Shown here one piece after another: positions 33,113-41,331 of a stretch of DNA of 64,000 nucleotides (positions are counted from its first letter, which is position 1; every line of letters begins with the position of its first letter). The notes below the pieces were generated by a model. It ran no database searches, was not told the origin of the DNA, and saw only the letters and a list, made by a program, of their open reading frames with translations. The stretch comes from Peribacillus sp. FSL P2-0133 (GTDB taxonomy: Bacteria; Bacillota; Bacilli; Bacillales; DSM-1321), in the NCBI RefSeq assembly GCF_037975445.1, contig NZ_CP150254.1, positions 1,238,001-1,302,000 on the forward strand. The letters are read 5' to 3'. Both the position numbers and the translations under genes were made by a program.

Positions 33113-34324
33113 TTACCGTAATAAAGATTCATTCACCTTTTGCGATGATTGTTTCTTATTGTGATAGGTTACAGCTGCAGTGCCTAATATTTTGGCTGCA
33201 ATAAGCATCGCTTTTTCATCGATGTCAAACAAAGGATGATGGTGCGGATATGTATGTTCATTTTTTGGCTTGGCCCCCGTAAAGAAGAATGTACCTTTCA
33301 CATTTTGTAAATAATAAGAAAAATCTTCACCTGTCATATCCGGGTCAATTTCCTCTGTAATCAAAACTTCCTTGACGGATTCAGTGCTTTCGATGAGGAA
33401 TTTAGTTTCCTCAACATGTGGAATAACAGCTGGATAACCCTGAAAGTATTGATATTCATAAGTGCAGTCGGCAGCTAGGCAGGTTCCTTTAATAACCCGC
33501 TCCATTTCTTCGCTTATGAATGAACGGACATCTTCCTTGAAAGTGCGGACGGTCCCGATTATTCTAGCCTTATCTGCAATGACGTTAAAGGCATTATCCG
33601 CTACAAAGGAACCGACTGTAATGACTGCAGAATCTATTGGGTTAAGGCGGCGGCTTACGATTTGCTGTAGGGCCATGACTAGCTGGGAGCCGACTACGAT
33701 TGCATCACGGGTTTTATGCGGCTGGGCTCCATGTCCGCCCTGCCCTTGAATGGTGATTTCAAAACGGTCAGCAGCGGCCATAATGGGTCCATAAGCGTAT
33801 TGGACTGTTCCGGTAGGGACCGTAGCCCATAAATGGGTGCCGAAAATTACATCCACCCCATCAAGGCAGCCAGCCTCAATCATCGGTTTGGCACCTCCTG
33901 GAGCATATTCTTCAGCATGCTGATGGATAAATATATATTCACCTTCGAGCTCATCCTTCAGATCATTCAGATTTTTTGCAAGGACAAGGAGTGTCGCTGT
34001 ATGGCCATCGTGTCCACACGCATGCATTACCCCGGGTACGGAAGATTTATAGGGAACTTCTTTTTCATCCTGAATGGGTAAGGCGTCGAAATCAGCGCGC
34101 AAAGCTACGGTTTTACCAGGCTTATTGCCTGTGATTTTGGCAATAACACCATTACCGCCTACATTCGCCCGGTGTTCGATTCCAAGTTTTTCATAATATC
34201 CAGCGATGAAGGCAGCCGTTTGGGTTTCTTGAAAGGAAAGCTCGGGATGTTGATGAAGATAACGTCTGATGGAAACCATTTCTTCATATGAACCATCTAG
34301 AAGATCGTGTAATCGCTGTATCAT
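33113..34324 (-). CDS. yhaA: M20 family metal-dependent amidohydrolase (YhaA type)
   Basis: The 403-residue protein is of the aminoacylase/IAA-amino-acid hydrolase group. It shows HQHPELSFQE, the metal-binding MHACGHDGHTA (about 100), HQHAEEYAPGGAK (about 135), GGHGAQPHKTRDA (dimerisation insert, about 190) and DMTGEDFSYY (about 335). It probably removes acyl groups from amino acids or amides. ATG 34324 has AGGAGGCGC 3-10 bp upstream. The call as YhaA rests on position after ecsC and family; substrate unknown. Confidence 0.8.
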   Translation of the reverse strand: MIQRLHDLLDGSYEEMVSIRRYLHQHPELSFQETQTAAFIAGYYEKLGIEHRANVGGNGVIAKITGNKPGKTVALRADFDALPIQDEKEVPYKSSVPGVMHACGHDGHTATLLVLAKNLNDLKDELEGEYIFIHQHAEEYAPGGAKPMIEAGCLDGVDVIFGTHLWATVPTGTVQYAYGPIMAAADRFEITIQGQGGHGAQPHKTRDAIVVGSQLVMALQQIVSRRLNPIDSAVITVGSFVADNAFNVIADKARIIGTVRTFKEDVRSFISEEMERVIKGTCLAADCTYEYQYFQGYPAVIPHVEETKFLIESTESVKEVLITEEIDPDMTGEDFSYYLQNVKGTFFFTGAKPKNEHTYPHHHPLFDIDEKAMLIAAKILGTAAVTYHNKKQSSQKVNESLLR

Positions 34325-34416
34325 TTTGCGCCTCCTAATGATTGGATTAATTGTAAATAGTATATCATATTCTGAATGATCCAAAGTGAATTAAATACCT
34401 TGAGGAGATATATATC

Positions 34417-35040
34417 ATGATTAAATATTCCTGGTTTGCTATGGTTTTGATTTGCTTGCTGCTATTCTTTTTTTTGATGCAAGAAGTCGAGAGTGGAAAG
34501 CCTTTAGCGTTCGATACATATTTTACGAAACTTATTTCCGTAGGTGAGAATACTTTTTCGTTCACTTTCTTCAAGTCCATTACCTATCTTGGGAAATCCA
34601 AGTTCATTGGTTTTGGAAGCTTATTATGTGTTCTATATTTGTGGATAATAAAGAAGGATTATTGGACCATGGCCATCTTCTCTATCGGTATGGCCGGGGG
34701 TGATGTATTAAATGGGTGGATAAAAAATCATATTAAAAGAGTGCGCCCTGAAAATCATTTGATGGAGATCGCTGGCTTCAGTTTTCCCAGTGGACACGCA
34801 ATGGTGGGCCTTATTTTCTTCAGTATGGTTGCTTATTTAATCATGAAAGAAATTAAAGGAAACTCTTTGAAATGGGCAGTGGGAATCGGTTTCGTTTGTC
34901 TGGTTCTGCTAATCGGGGTCAGTAGGATCGCTATGAAAGTTCATTTTCCAACTGATATCTTGGCAGGTTTTGCATTAGGAGCGGCATATATTTTAACCTT
35001 GTTTAAATTGTATGAATTCCTCGGGCCTAAAGTACTTTGA
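34417..35040 (+). CDS. PAP2-family membrane phosphatase
   Basis: The 207-residue membrane protein has all three phosphatase motifs: K-x6-RP in KNHIKRVRPENH (about 106-115), PSGH in GFSFPSGHAMVG (about 127) and S-R-x5-H-x3-D in SRIAMKVHFPTD (about 168-180). Family members dephosphorylate phosphatidic acid, phosphatidylglycerol phosphate or undecaprenyl pyrophosphate. Which lipid is used here cannot be told. GAGGAGAT precedes the ATG. It is divergent from the M20 gene. Confidence 0.88.
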   Translation: MIKYSWFAMVLICLLLFFFLMQEVESGKPLAFDTYFTKLISVGENTFSFTFFKSITYLGKSKFIGFGSLLCVLYLWIIKKDYWTMAIFSIGMAGGDVLNGWIKNHIKRVRPENHLMEIAGFSFPSGHAMVGLIFFSMVAYLIMKEIKGNSLKWAVGIGFVCLVLLIGVSRIAMKVHFPTDILAGFALGAAYILTLFKLYEFLGPKVL

Positions 35041-35177
35041 AAAAAGGGTTCAGATAAAATAATTGTAAATACCCGTTGCATTTCCCCGGAAATAAAGTAG
35101 GAATTTGTCGGATTGTTATAGGTTCATATGATTTTTGGGCAGTCCCAAATAACGCTCTGTATTACTATATATTCAAA

Positions 35178-35205
35178 GAGGCCCATCCTTGAGGGATGGG
35201 CCTCC
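35178..35205. terminator. Bidirectional terminator
   Basis: GAGGCCCATCC and GGATGGGCCTC form an 11-bp stem around TTGAG. It lies between the convergent PAP2 gene and hmoB. Confidence 0.85.
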
Positions 35206-35222
35206 TATTGAGCAAGATTGGA

Positions 35223-35738
35223 TTATTCTTCTGAATCCTTCACCAAAGTATACTGCGTTACATAGGCTTCACCTGAAAACATCTTCTGGCTGGAATTCGT
35301 AACGGGAGCTTTGGAGTCGCTGTTATGCGCCTTCTGAAAGGAACTGGATTTCTTCCAGTTCAAAAAATCGGTTTGTTTCTCCCAAATCGTTAAGATTACA
35401 TAAGTTTCAGAGTTGATTGGCCGCAGTACACGAAGTGCGACGAAACCTGGTTCATTTTCAATGAATCCTGCCCTGTTTTTAAAACGATGTTCGAATACCG
35501 GCCTTCCTTCTTCACTGACAGGTATATTGTTCATGACTACATACCCATGATCCTGAAGGTTCCCTTTCCCATCAACTACTTCATACTTACGTGGAGAGCT
35601 GAAGAGCGTTTTACCTTCTGTTTCATGTAAAAGTACTGTAGTGTCAGGGTTTTGCATAAGTAATATATTTTCATTCGGATGCTTATCTTTTTTGCTTTTC
35701 AAAAAATTGAAACTGCCTGATGTGATGAATACATTCAT
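35223..35738 (-). CDS. hmoB: Heme-degrading monooxygenase HmoB
   Basis: The 171-residue protein has a C-terminal ABM (antibiotic-biosynthesis-monooxygenase) fold. NRAGFIENEPGFVALRVLRP (about 90) and WEKQTDFLNWKKSSSFQKAH (about 118-137) include the presumed heme-ligand histidine. The N-terminal extension of about 60 residues is the HmoB (YhgC) mark compared with HmoA. It opens heme to release iron. GGAGGGGA precedes the ATG. It sits beside hemE, divergently, so heme synthesis and breakdown genes face each other. Confidence 0.85.
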   Translation of the reverse strand: MNVFITSGSFNFLKSKKDKHPNENILLMQNPDTTVLLHETEGKTLFSSPRKYEVVDGKGNLQDHGYVVMNNIPVSEEGRPVFEHRFKNRAGFIENEPGFVALRVLRPINSETYVILTIWEKQTDFLNWKKSSSFQKAHNSDSKAPVTNSSQKMFSGEAYVTQYTLVKDSEE

Positions 35739-36007
35739 AAATTCCCCTCCAATATCTATATAGTACCTGTATACCCATTTTACCCAATGAATAGTGCTTT
35801 TACCATTTTCAATCTAACCAATAGTCTGATACCGGTAAGATACTTATAAAAAAGTCGATTTTCTGACAAATAAATAGGTTGGCTATACTTCTATTATAGA
35901 AAAAGCTATAGTTTAAGGAGATTCGATTTCAAATTCAACATCCTTCTGATATTCTATGTAGGTAATGAATAAAAATAGAAACGTGATTGCTTGAAAGGTG
36001 GATATTA

Positions 36008-37051
36008 ATGTCTAAGGAAATTACGAATGATACATTTTTAAAAGCTGCAAGAGGAGAGAAAACGGATCATGTGCCTGTTTGGTATATGCGTCAGGCTGGC
36101 CGTTCACAACCGGAATACCGTAAGTTGAAAGAGAAGTACTCCCTTTTTGAGATTACTCATCAGCCGGAATTATGCGCTTATGTGACTAGATTGCCAGTTG
36201 AGCAATATGACGTAGACGCTGCGATTTTATATAAAGATATAATGACACCGCTACCAGCCATTGGTGTGGATGTTGAGATTAAGTCCGGAATCGGTCCAGT
36301 CATAGCCAACCCGATCCAATCGGTGACAGATGTTGAAAAATTAGGCGAATTGAACCCAGAGAAAGATATCCCATATGTGTTGGACACGATTAAATTATTG
36401 ACCACGGAGCAATTGTCCGTTCCTTTGATCGGTTTCTCCGGGGCACCTTTCACCATTGCTTCATACATGATTGAAGGCGGCCCATCCAAAAACTACAATA
36501 AAACGAAAGCTTTCATGTATTCCGAGCCCAAGGCCTGGTTTGCATTAATGGATAAGCTAGCGGATATGATCATCGTATATGTCAAGTCACAAATTAAAGC
36601 CGGCGTTAGTGCCATCCAAATCTTTGATTCATGGGTAGGTGCTTTGAACGTTGAAGATTACCGCGTGTTCATCAAGCCGATCATGACACGTATCTTTACT
36701 TCATTGCGTGAAGAAAATGTACCGCTAATCATGTTCGGGGTCGGCGCAAGTCACTTGGCACTTGAGTGGAATGATCTTCCGATTGATGTAGTCGGGCTCG
36801 ATTGGAGACTGCCAATTACAGAAGCAAGACAAATGGGAATACAGAAAACGGTACAAGGTAATCTTGATCCTGCCCTTCTTTTATCATCATGGGATGTTAT
36901 AGAAGAACGGACGAAAAGGATCCTGGATCAGGGCATGGAACAGGACGGCTACATCTTTAATCTGGGACATGGGGTTTTCCCTTCCGTAAATCCGGAAACA
37001 CTGAAGAGGCTGACCGCTTTCATTCATGAATATTCATCAAAAATGAAGTAA
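36008..37051 (+). CDS. hemE: Uroporphyrinogen decarboxylase
   Basis: The 347-residue enzyme turns uroporphyrinogen III into coproporphyrinogen III. The signature [17 protein letters not shown] lies near residue 23, and [17 protein letters not shown] near 140 and FNLGHGVFP near 315 are typical. ATG 36008 is chosen because AAAGGTGG lies 9 bp upstream; the TTG at 35987 precedes that site. It is followed by hemH 78 bp later. A CTGACA/TATACT pair at 35863-35889 is a possible but short-spaced promoter. Confidence 0.95.
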   Translation: MSKEITNDTFLKAARGEKTDHVPVWYMRQAGRSQPEYRKLKEKYSLFEITHQPELCAYVTRLPVEQYDVDAAILYKDIMTPLPAIGVDVEIKSGIGPVIANPIQSVTDVEKLGELNPEKDIPYVLDTIKLLTTEQLSVPLIGFSGAPFTIASYMIEGGPSKNYNKTKAFMYSEPKAWFALMDKLADMIIVYVKSQIKAGVSAIQIFDSWVGALNVEDYRVFIKPIMTRIFTSLREENVPLIMFGVGASHLALEWNDLPIDVVGLDWRLPITEARQMGIQKTVQGNLDPALLLSSWDVIEERTKRILDQGMEQDGYIFNLGHGVFPSVNPETLKRLTAFIHEYSSKMK

Positions 37052-37129
37052 GGTGAGCGAACCATTTGCTAAAAATCCTTAATTGGATGCACAATAAAAG
37101 AACGAAATCTTTAAATGAGGTGTAATTTC

Positions 37130-38065
37130 ATGTCAAGAAAAAAAATGGGCCTTTTAGTCATGGCTTATGGTACTCCATACACTGAAGAGGATATTGAAAG
37201 ATATTATACACATATTCGTCATGGGAGACGGCCAAGCGATGAATTGATTGCCGACCTAAAAGGCAGATATGAAGCGATTGGTGGATTATCCCCGCTTGCA
37301 AAAATAACGGAAGGACAAGCTGAAGCCCTTGAAAAGAAATTGAATTCCGTTCAGGAAGAAGTTGAATTCAAGGCATATCTTGGACTGAAACATATTGAAC
37401 CTTTTGTTGAAGACGCAGTGAAACAAATGCATGAAGATGGAATCAAAGAAGCGGTCAGTATAGTATTGGCACCGCATTTTTCAACATTCAGCGTGAAGTC
37501 TTATAATGGACGTGCCCAGGACGAAGCCGCTAAATGGGGGGACCTGACCATAACTTCCGTTGAAAGCTGGTATGATGAACCGAAATTCATTCAATATTGG
37601 GTAGACCAAATAAAAGAAGTAATCGGGAAAATGTCCTCGGAAGAACGCGATAACTTCGCTTTGATTGTGTCGGCACATAGCCTTCCTGAAAAAATCCTGC
37701 AATCAGGAGATCCGTATCCAAATCAACTGAAAGAAACGGCAGACATGATTGCTGAAGGCGCAGGGGTTACCAATTATGCAGTAGGCTGGCAAAGCGCTGG
37801 ACAAACACCTGAACCATGGTTGGGACCTGATGTACAGGATTTAACCAGAGATCTTCATCGAACAAAAGGTTATAAAGCTTTCATTTATATTCCTGTTGGC
37901 TTTGTTGCCGAGCACCTTGAAGTCCTTTATGATAATGATTATGAATGTAAGGTTGTGACAGAAGAGATTGGTGCAGGTTACTATAGGCCGGATATGCCCA
38001 ATGTTAAACCTGAATTCATCGATGCTTTGGCTACAATCATTTTAAACAAATTACAGGAAAAGTGA
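37130..38065 (+). CDS. hemH: Ferrochelatase (coproporphyrin ferrochelatase, HemH/CpfC)
   Basis: The 311-residue enzyme inserts iron into coproporphyrin III in Gram-positive bacteria. Visible are [35 protein letters not shown], the active-site histidine in [11 protein letters not shown] (about 183) and [15 protein letters not shown] with the catalytic glutamate (about 264). ATG 37130 follows GAGGTG by 7 bp. In B. subtilis hemY follows at once; here only 280 bp of non-coding sequence does. Confidence 0.95.
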   Translation: MSRKKMGLLVMAYGTPYTEEDIERYYTHIRHGRRPSDELIADLKGRYEAIGGLSPLAKITEGQAEALEKKLNSVQEEVEFKAYLGLKHIEPFVEDAVKQMHEDGIKEAVSIVLAPHFSTFSVKSYNGRAQDEAAKWGDLTITSVESWYDEPKFIQYWVDQIKEVIGKMSSEERDNFALIVSAHSLPEKILQSGDPYPNQLKETADMIAEGAGVTNYAVGWQSAGQTPEPWLGPDVQDLTRDLHRTKGYKAFIYIPVGFVAEHLEVLYDNDYECKVVTEEIGAGYYRPDMPNVKPEFIDALATIILNKLQEK

Positions 38066-38211
38066 TTAATCAATAGAGGAAACCAGTTTAACCATGCTTA
38101 CAATTCGCTCTACATATTTTCATATGAAGTTGATAGATGCCATGCACCTGGAAAAGCGACGCTTTTTTTACTTTACCTGAGTGATTTAAATAAATACCCC
38201 TTTTGAAAAAG

Positions 38212-38250
38212 TGGCTGTCCATTAATGAGGATGGCCATTGTTTCTCTAAA
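38212..38250 (+). terminator. Probable terminator of the hem operon
   Basis: TGGCTGTCC and GGATGGCCA pair around ATTAATGA, followed by TTGTTTCTCT. It lies between hemH and yhgD and just before the yhgD promoter. Confidence 0.55.
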
Positions 38251-38265
38251 AAATCGAAAATTTAA

Positions 38266-38331
38266 TTGAAAAGACTGAATATTTTTGGTATGATATCGTT
38301 GAACATAATGACTATTTTGTCCGTTTGGTCA
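38266..38331 (+). promoter_or_regulatory. yhgD promoter with probable TetR operator
   Basis: TTGAAA (38266-38271), a 17-bp spacer and TATGAT (38289-38294) make a good vegetative promoter. Just downstream, TGAC at 38309 and GTCA at 38328 frame an imperfect dyad of 23 bp centred near 38320, the right place for autorepression by the TetR-type product. Confidence 0.65.
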
Positions 38332-38346
38332 GGATCGAGGTGGGAA

Positions 38347-38922
38347 ATGTCTGTTGATCGTAAAAAATTAATTTTAGAAGCCGCGACCAAGTCGTTTTCA
38401 CTTTTTGGATATAAGGCAACGACGATGGATCAAGTCGCTAAAATTGCCAATGTGGGAAAAGGGACCATTTATACCTTTTATAAAAATAAAGAGGAGCTGT
38501 TTAAAGAAATCGTTCAGCGGATGATAGAGGAAATGAAATATGAAGCTGAACAATCTTTGGATGATCAATTCTCCTTTTTTGAAAATCTGCATCGGGCCGT
38601 TTATCGAATTCTGGAGTTCAGGCAGGAACATCAATTATCTTTAAAACTTCTTCAGGAAGAGCGGGAAATTGGTACGCCGGCCGTTCAGGAAATGGTTAAT
38701 GAAATGGAAGAAGCCATTGTATCCTACATTAAGGAAAAACTAAAAATAGCGATTGATAAGGGCTATATACAGCCTTGCGATCCAGAGATAACAGCTTTCC
38801 TGATGCTAAAGATGTACCTTGCCCTGATTTTTGATTGGGAAAGGAACCATGCCCCGTTAGAGAAAGAGGAAATTGCTGAACTATTTAAAATATATTTGTT
38901 CAAAGGATTATCCGTAAAGTGA
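38347..38922 (+). CDS. yhgD: TetR family transcriptional regulator YhgD
   Basis: The 191-residue protein has an N-terminal helix-turn-helix: ILEAATKSFSLFGYKATTMD, then VAKIANVGKGTIYTFYKNKEELF (to about residue 53). The C-terminal domain resembles TetR_C ligand-binding domains with LSLKLLQEEREIGTP. The length equals that of B. subtilis YhgD as I recall, where it stands with yhgE; here no yhgE follows. ATG 38347 has GAGG 6 bp upstream; the TTG at 38266 is the promoter -35 and cannot be the start. Ligand and targets unknown. Confidence 0.8.
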   Translation: MSVDRKKLILEAATKSFSLFGYKATTMDQVAKIANVGKGTIYTFYKNKEELFKEIVQRMIEEMKYEAEQSLDDQFSFFENLHRAVYRILEFRQEHQLSLKLLQEEREIGTPAVQEMVNEMEEAIVSYIKEKLKIAIDKGYIQPCDPEITAFLMLKMYLALIFDWERNHAPLEKEEIAELFKIYLFKGLSVK

Positions 38923-38959
38923 TAATTCTATTTTTTTGCTGAAAGTCAATGAATCCCAA

Positions 38960-39000
38960 TAAAAAGAAGAGATGCCGATGAGCGGTATCTCTTCTTTTTA
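38960..39000. terminator. Bidirectional terminator between yhgD and yhfH
   Basis: AAAAAGAAGAGAT and ATCTCTTCTTTTT form a 13-bp stem with an extended GCC/GCGGT inner part. Confidence 0.85.
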
Positions 39001-39084
39001 TTGGGGATGTTTTTCAGCTGCGAAACTGAACCTTATATGAATTCATCCTGCTATTTGGGAAGCGGATGGTGGAACACAAGAATA

Positions 39085-39213
39085 CTACTCTCCAGAAAGG
39101 CAATGATCACAGTGGTTTCCATAACATTCGTGCTGTTCTTCGATTTTTTTTCCGCATTCCGTGCATTGTTTCGGAGGCAGGTTTTTAAAGAACTCAACGC
39201 TACTTTGAATCAT
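39085..39213 (-). CDS. yhfH: YhfH family small zinc-ribbon-like protein
   Basis: The 42-residue peptide is MIQSSVEFFKNLPPKQC, then TECGKKIEEQHECYGNHC and DHCLSGE. Its cysteines form C-x2-C ... C-x5-C-x2-C, typical of the tiny Bacillus YhfH proteins, which probably bind zinc. AGGAGA lies 8 bp before ATG 39213. The overlapping rightward frame at 39001-39303 has no ribosome site and is a shadow. It is divergent from yhfI, the B. subtilis order yhfH-yhfI-lplJ. Function unknown. Confidence 0.85.
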   Translation of the reverse strand: MIQSSVEFFKNLPPKQCTECGKKIEEQHECYGNHCDHCLSGE

Positions 39214-39386
39214 GAACATCATCTCCTGAATTATTTTATTATTCGCTTTTCTATAGTTATATTGTATTATAACAGATTTACAATGTCAATGAATGTTTTA
39301 TAACATAAGTAAAAAAGGTGAAATAAGGGCAAGAATAGTTTATATTAATGGGGAAGTCATTGAGAGAAAAAAAGGAGTGCCTAAGC

Positions 39387-40121
39387 ATGAAAATCACCGT
39401 AATTGGCTGCTGGGGCGGTTATCCAGCTAAAAATGAGGCAAGTTCCGGCTATTTGCTTGAATATGAAGATTTTCGCATTCTGCTTGATTGTGGCAGCGGT
39501 GTTCTATCACAGCTGCAAAACCATATGAAGCCGGAGGATCTTGGTGCAGTTGTATTATCCCACTATCATCCGGATCATGTAGCGGATATTGGTGTCCTGC
39601 AGCACGCTGCGTTCATACAGCAGATATTGGGCAGCGAAAAAAGGACGATTCCTATTTATGGTCATGATTTGGACGAAGTCGAGTTTGGTAAGTTAACTTA
39701 TAAAGACGTGACAAAGGGGATAGCCTACACTGCTGATCAACCCTTAACCATTGGACCGTGTAAATTTACGTTCATGAAAACAAATCATCCAGTCCCTTGT
39801 TTTGCAATGAGGATTGAAGCAGAAAATCATTCGATAGTTTACACAGGGGATAGTTCATATATGGATGAGCTTGCAGATTTCGCTAAAGACGCAAATGTTT
39901 TACTATGTGAAAGTAACTTTTACAGTGATATGGATGGTTCAAAGGCGGGGCATATGACGGCAAGAGAAGCGGGCATGCTAGCGGAAAAGGCTGACGTCCA
40001 GCTTTTGCTGTTAACTCATCTCCCTCATTATGGGAATCTTGATCAACTGAAAAAAGAAGCATCCGAGGTATTCAAAAGGGAAATAGCTGTAGCTAAAACC
40101 AATCTCGAATTCCAACTATAA
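39387..40121 (+). CDS. yhfI: MBL-fold metallo-hydrolase YhfI
   Basis: The 244-residue beta-lactamase-fold protein is of the RNase Z-like/AMP-phosphodiesterase group. The metal motif is SHYHPDHVADI (about 58-68), later NHPVPCFAMRI, YTGDSSYMDELADFA (about 152) and LLLTHLPHYGN (about 212). ATG 39387 follows AGGAGTG; the longer frame starting at 39348 is rejected. The gene is 41 bp before lplJ and probably co-transcribed. Substrate not known. Confidence 0.85.
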   Translation: MKITVIGCWGGYPAKNEASSGYLLEYEDFRILLDCGSGVLSQLQNHMKPEDLGAVVLSHYHPDHVADIGVLQHAAFIQQILGSEKRTIPIYGHDLDEVEFGKLTYKDVTKGIAYTADQPLTIGPCKFTFMKTNHPVPCFAMRIEAENHSIVYTGDSSYMDELADFAKDANVLLCESNFYSDMDGSKAGHMTAREAGMLAEKADVQLLLLTHLPHYGNLDQLKKEASEVFKREIAVAKTNLEFQL

Positions 40122-40162
40122 ATGAAACATCAGTGATATGAAGTCTACAAGGAGGAACAACT

Positions 40163-41152
40163 GTGCTTTTTATTGATAATAAGGGAATTACAGATCCAAG
40201 AATTAACCTTGCCATTGAAGAATATGCACTTAAACATTTAAATATAGATGAAACCTATCTTTTATTTTACATTAATCGTCCTTCAATCATCATAGGAAGA
40301 AATCAAAATACGATTGAAGAAATCAATGCCGATTATGTAGAAGGAAATGGCATTACAGTTGTTCGCCGCCTTTCCGGGGGGGGAGCGGTTTATCATGACC
40401 TAGGGAATCTAAATTTCAGTTTCATTACGAGGGACGATGGGGATAGTTTCCATAATTTCAAGAAATTCACCCAACCTGTCGTGGAAACGCTTGAGAAACT
40501 TGGAATACATGCTGAATTGAGCGGTCGTAACGATATTCTGGCTGAAGGAAAGAAAATTTCGGGAAACGCGATGTTTTCAACGAAGGGCAGAATGTTCAGT
40601 CATGGGACATTGCTGTTTAAATCAGAAATGGATCATATTGTATCCGCTTTAAAAGTGAAAAAAGATAAAATAGAGTCAAAAGGGATAAAATCAATAAGAA
40701 GCCGTGTCGGTAATATTGCTGATTTCTTAAAAGAACCGATGTCTGTTGAAGAGTTCCGTTCGTTCCTTCTGCAAAATATTTTCAAAGATAGCGGTAAGGT
40801 TACAGAGTATATTTTAACGGAGACGGATTGGGAGAAAATTCACATAATCTCTGAAGAAAGGTATCAAAACTGGGAGTGGAATTACGGAAAATCGCCTAAA
40901 TTCAACTTGCAAAACTCACATAGATTCCCTGTGGGGTCTGTTGACATCCGCCTTGAAGTGAACAGGGGAATTATTGAAAATTGTAAAATCTACGGCGATT
41001 TCTTCGGGGTCGGAGAGGTTGCGGATATTGAACAAAAGCTTACTGGAACACGTTATGAAAAGGAAGCAATCAGCAGGGTACTAGATGAGATCGATGTTCG
41101 TCATTATTTTGGCAATGTAACGAAAGAAGAAATATTGGCACTAATATATTAA
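40163..41152 (+). CDS. lplJ: Lipoate-protein ligase LplJ
   Basis: The 329-residue enzyme activates lipoate (or octanoate) and attaches it to E2 and GcvH proteins. Signatures are FYINRPSIIIGRNQNTIEE (about 35-53), VVRRLSGGGAVYHDLGNLNF (about 70-89) and the lysine motif GRNDILAEGKKISGNAM (about 120-136), with an accessory C-terminal domain. The start is GTG, with GGAGGAAC 4 bp upstream. It is almost colinear with B. subtilis LplJ (YhfJ). A strong terminator lies 2 bp after the stop. Confidence 0.93.
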   Translation: MLFIDNKGITDPRINLAIEEYALKHLNIDETYLLFYINRPSIIIGRNQNTIEEINADYVEGNGITVVRRLSGGGAVYHDLGNLNFSFITRDDGDSFHNFKKFTQPVVETLEKLGIHAELSGRNDILAEGKKISGNAMFSTKGRMFSHGTLLFKSEMDHIVSALKVKKDKIESKGIKSIRSRVGNIADFLKEPMSVEEFRSFLLQNIFKDSGKVTEYILTETDWEKIHIISEERYQNWEWNYGKSPKFNLQNSHRFPVGSVDIRLEVNRGIIENCKIYGDFFGVGEVADIEQKLTGTRYEKEAISRVLDEIDVRHYFGNVTKEEILALIY

Positions 41153-41154
41153 GC

Positions 41155-41192
41155 CACAAAAGCCGTCCCGACTTAATAGGACGGCTTTTGTG
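41155..41192. terminator. Terminator after lplJ
   Basis: A 14-bp perfect stem, CACAAAAGCCGTCC with its complement, has a ten-base loop. Confidence 0.85.
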
Positions 41193-41287
41193 CCTAATAA
41201 TGACAGTAATTGCTTGAATATGGATAAAATTGTTGCTGTAATAGCTTTCTTTTAATATAATAAAAATGTATTTAGTTCACCATAAAA

Positions 41288-41307
41288 ATGAATGACTATT
41301 CATTCAT
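41288..41307 (+). promoter_or_regulatory. FadR-type operator upstream of lcfB
   Basis: ATGAATGACTATTCATTCAT is an almost perfect palindrome of TGAATGA half-sites, the signature of the Bacillus FadR (YsiA) repressor that controls fatty-acid degradation genes and is released by long-chain acyl-CoA. It ends 25 bp before the lcfB start. Confidence 0.75.
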
Positions 41308-41331
41308 GCTATTTGCAGGGGAGGGAGAAAG

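Noticed and set aside
38266-38346. N-terminal extension of YhgD from TTG 38266
   Set aside because: That TTG is part of the -35 hexamer; the ribosome site and family length support ATG 38347.
39001-39303. Rightward 100-codon frame
   Set aside because: It lies antisense to the real yhfH gene, has no ribosome site and no recognisable domain.
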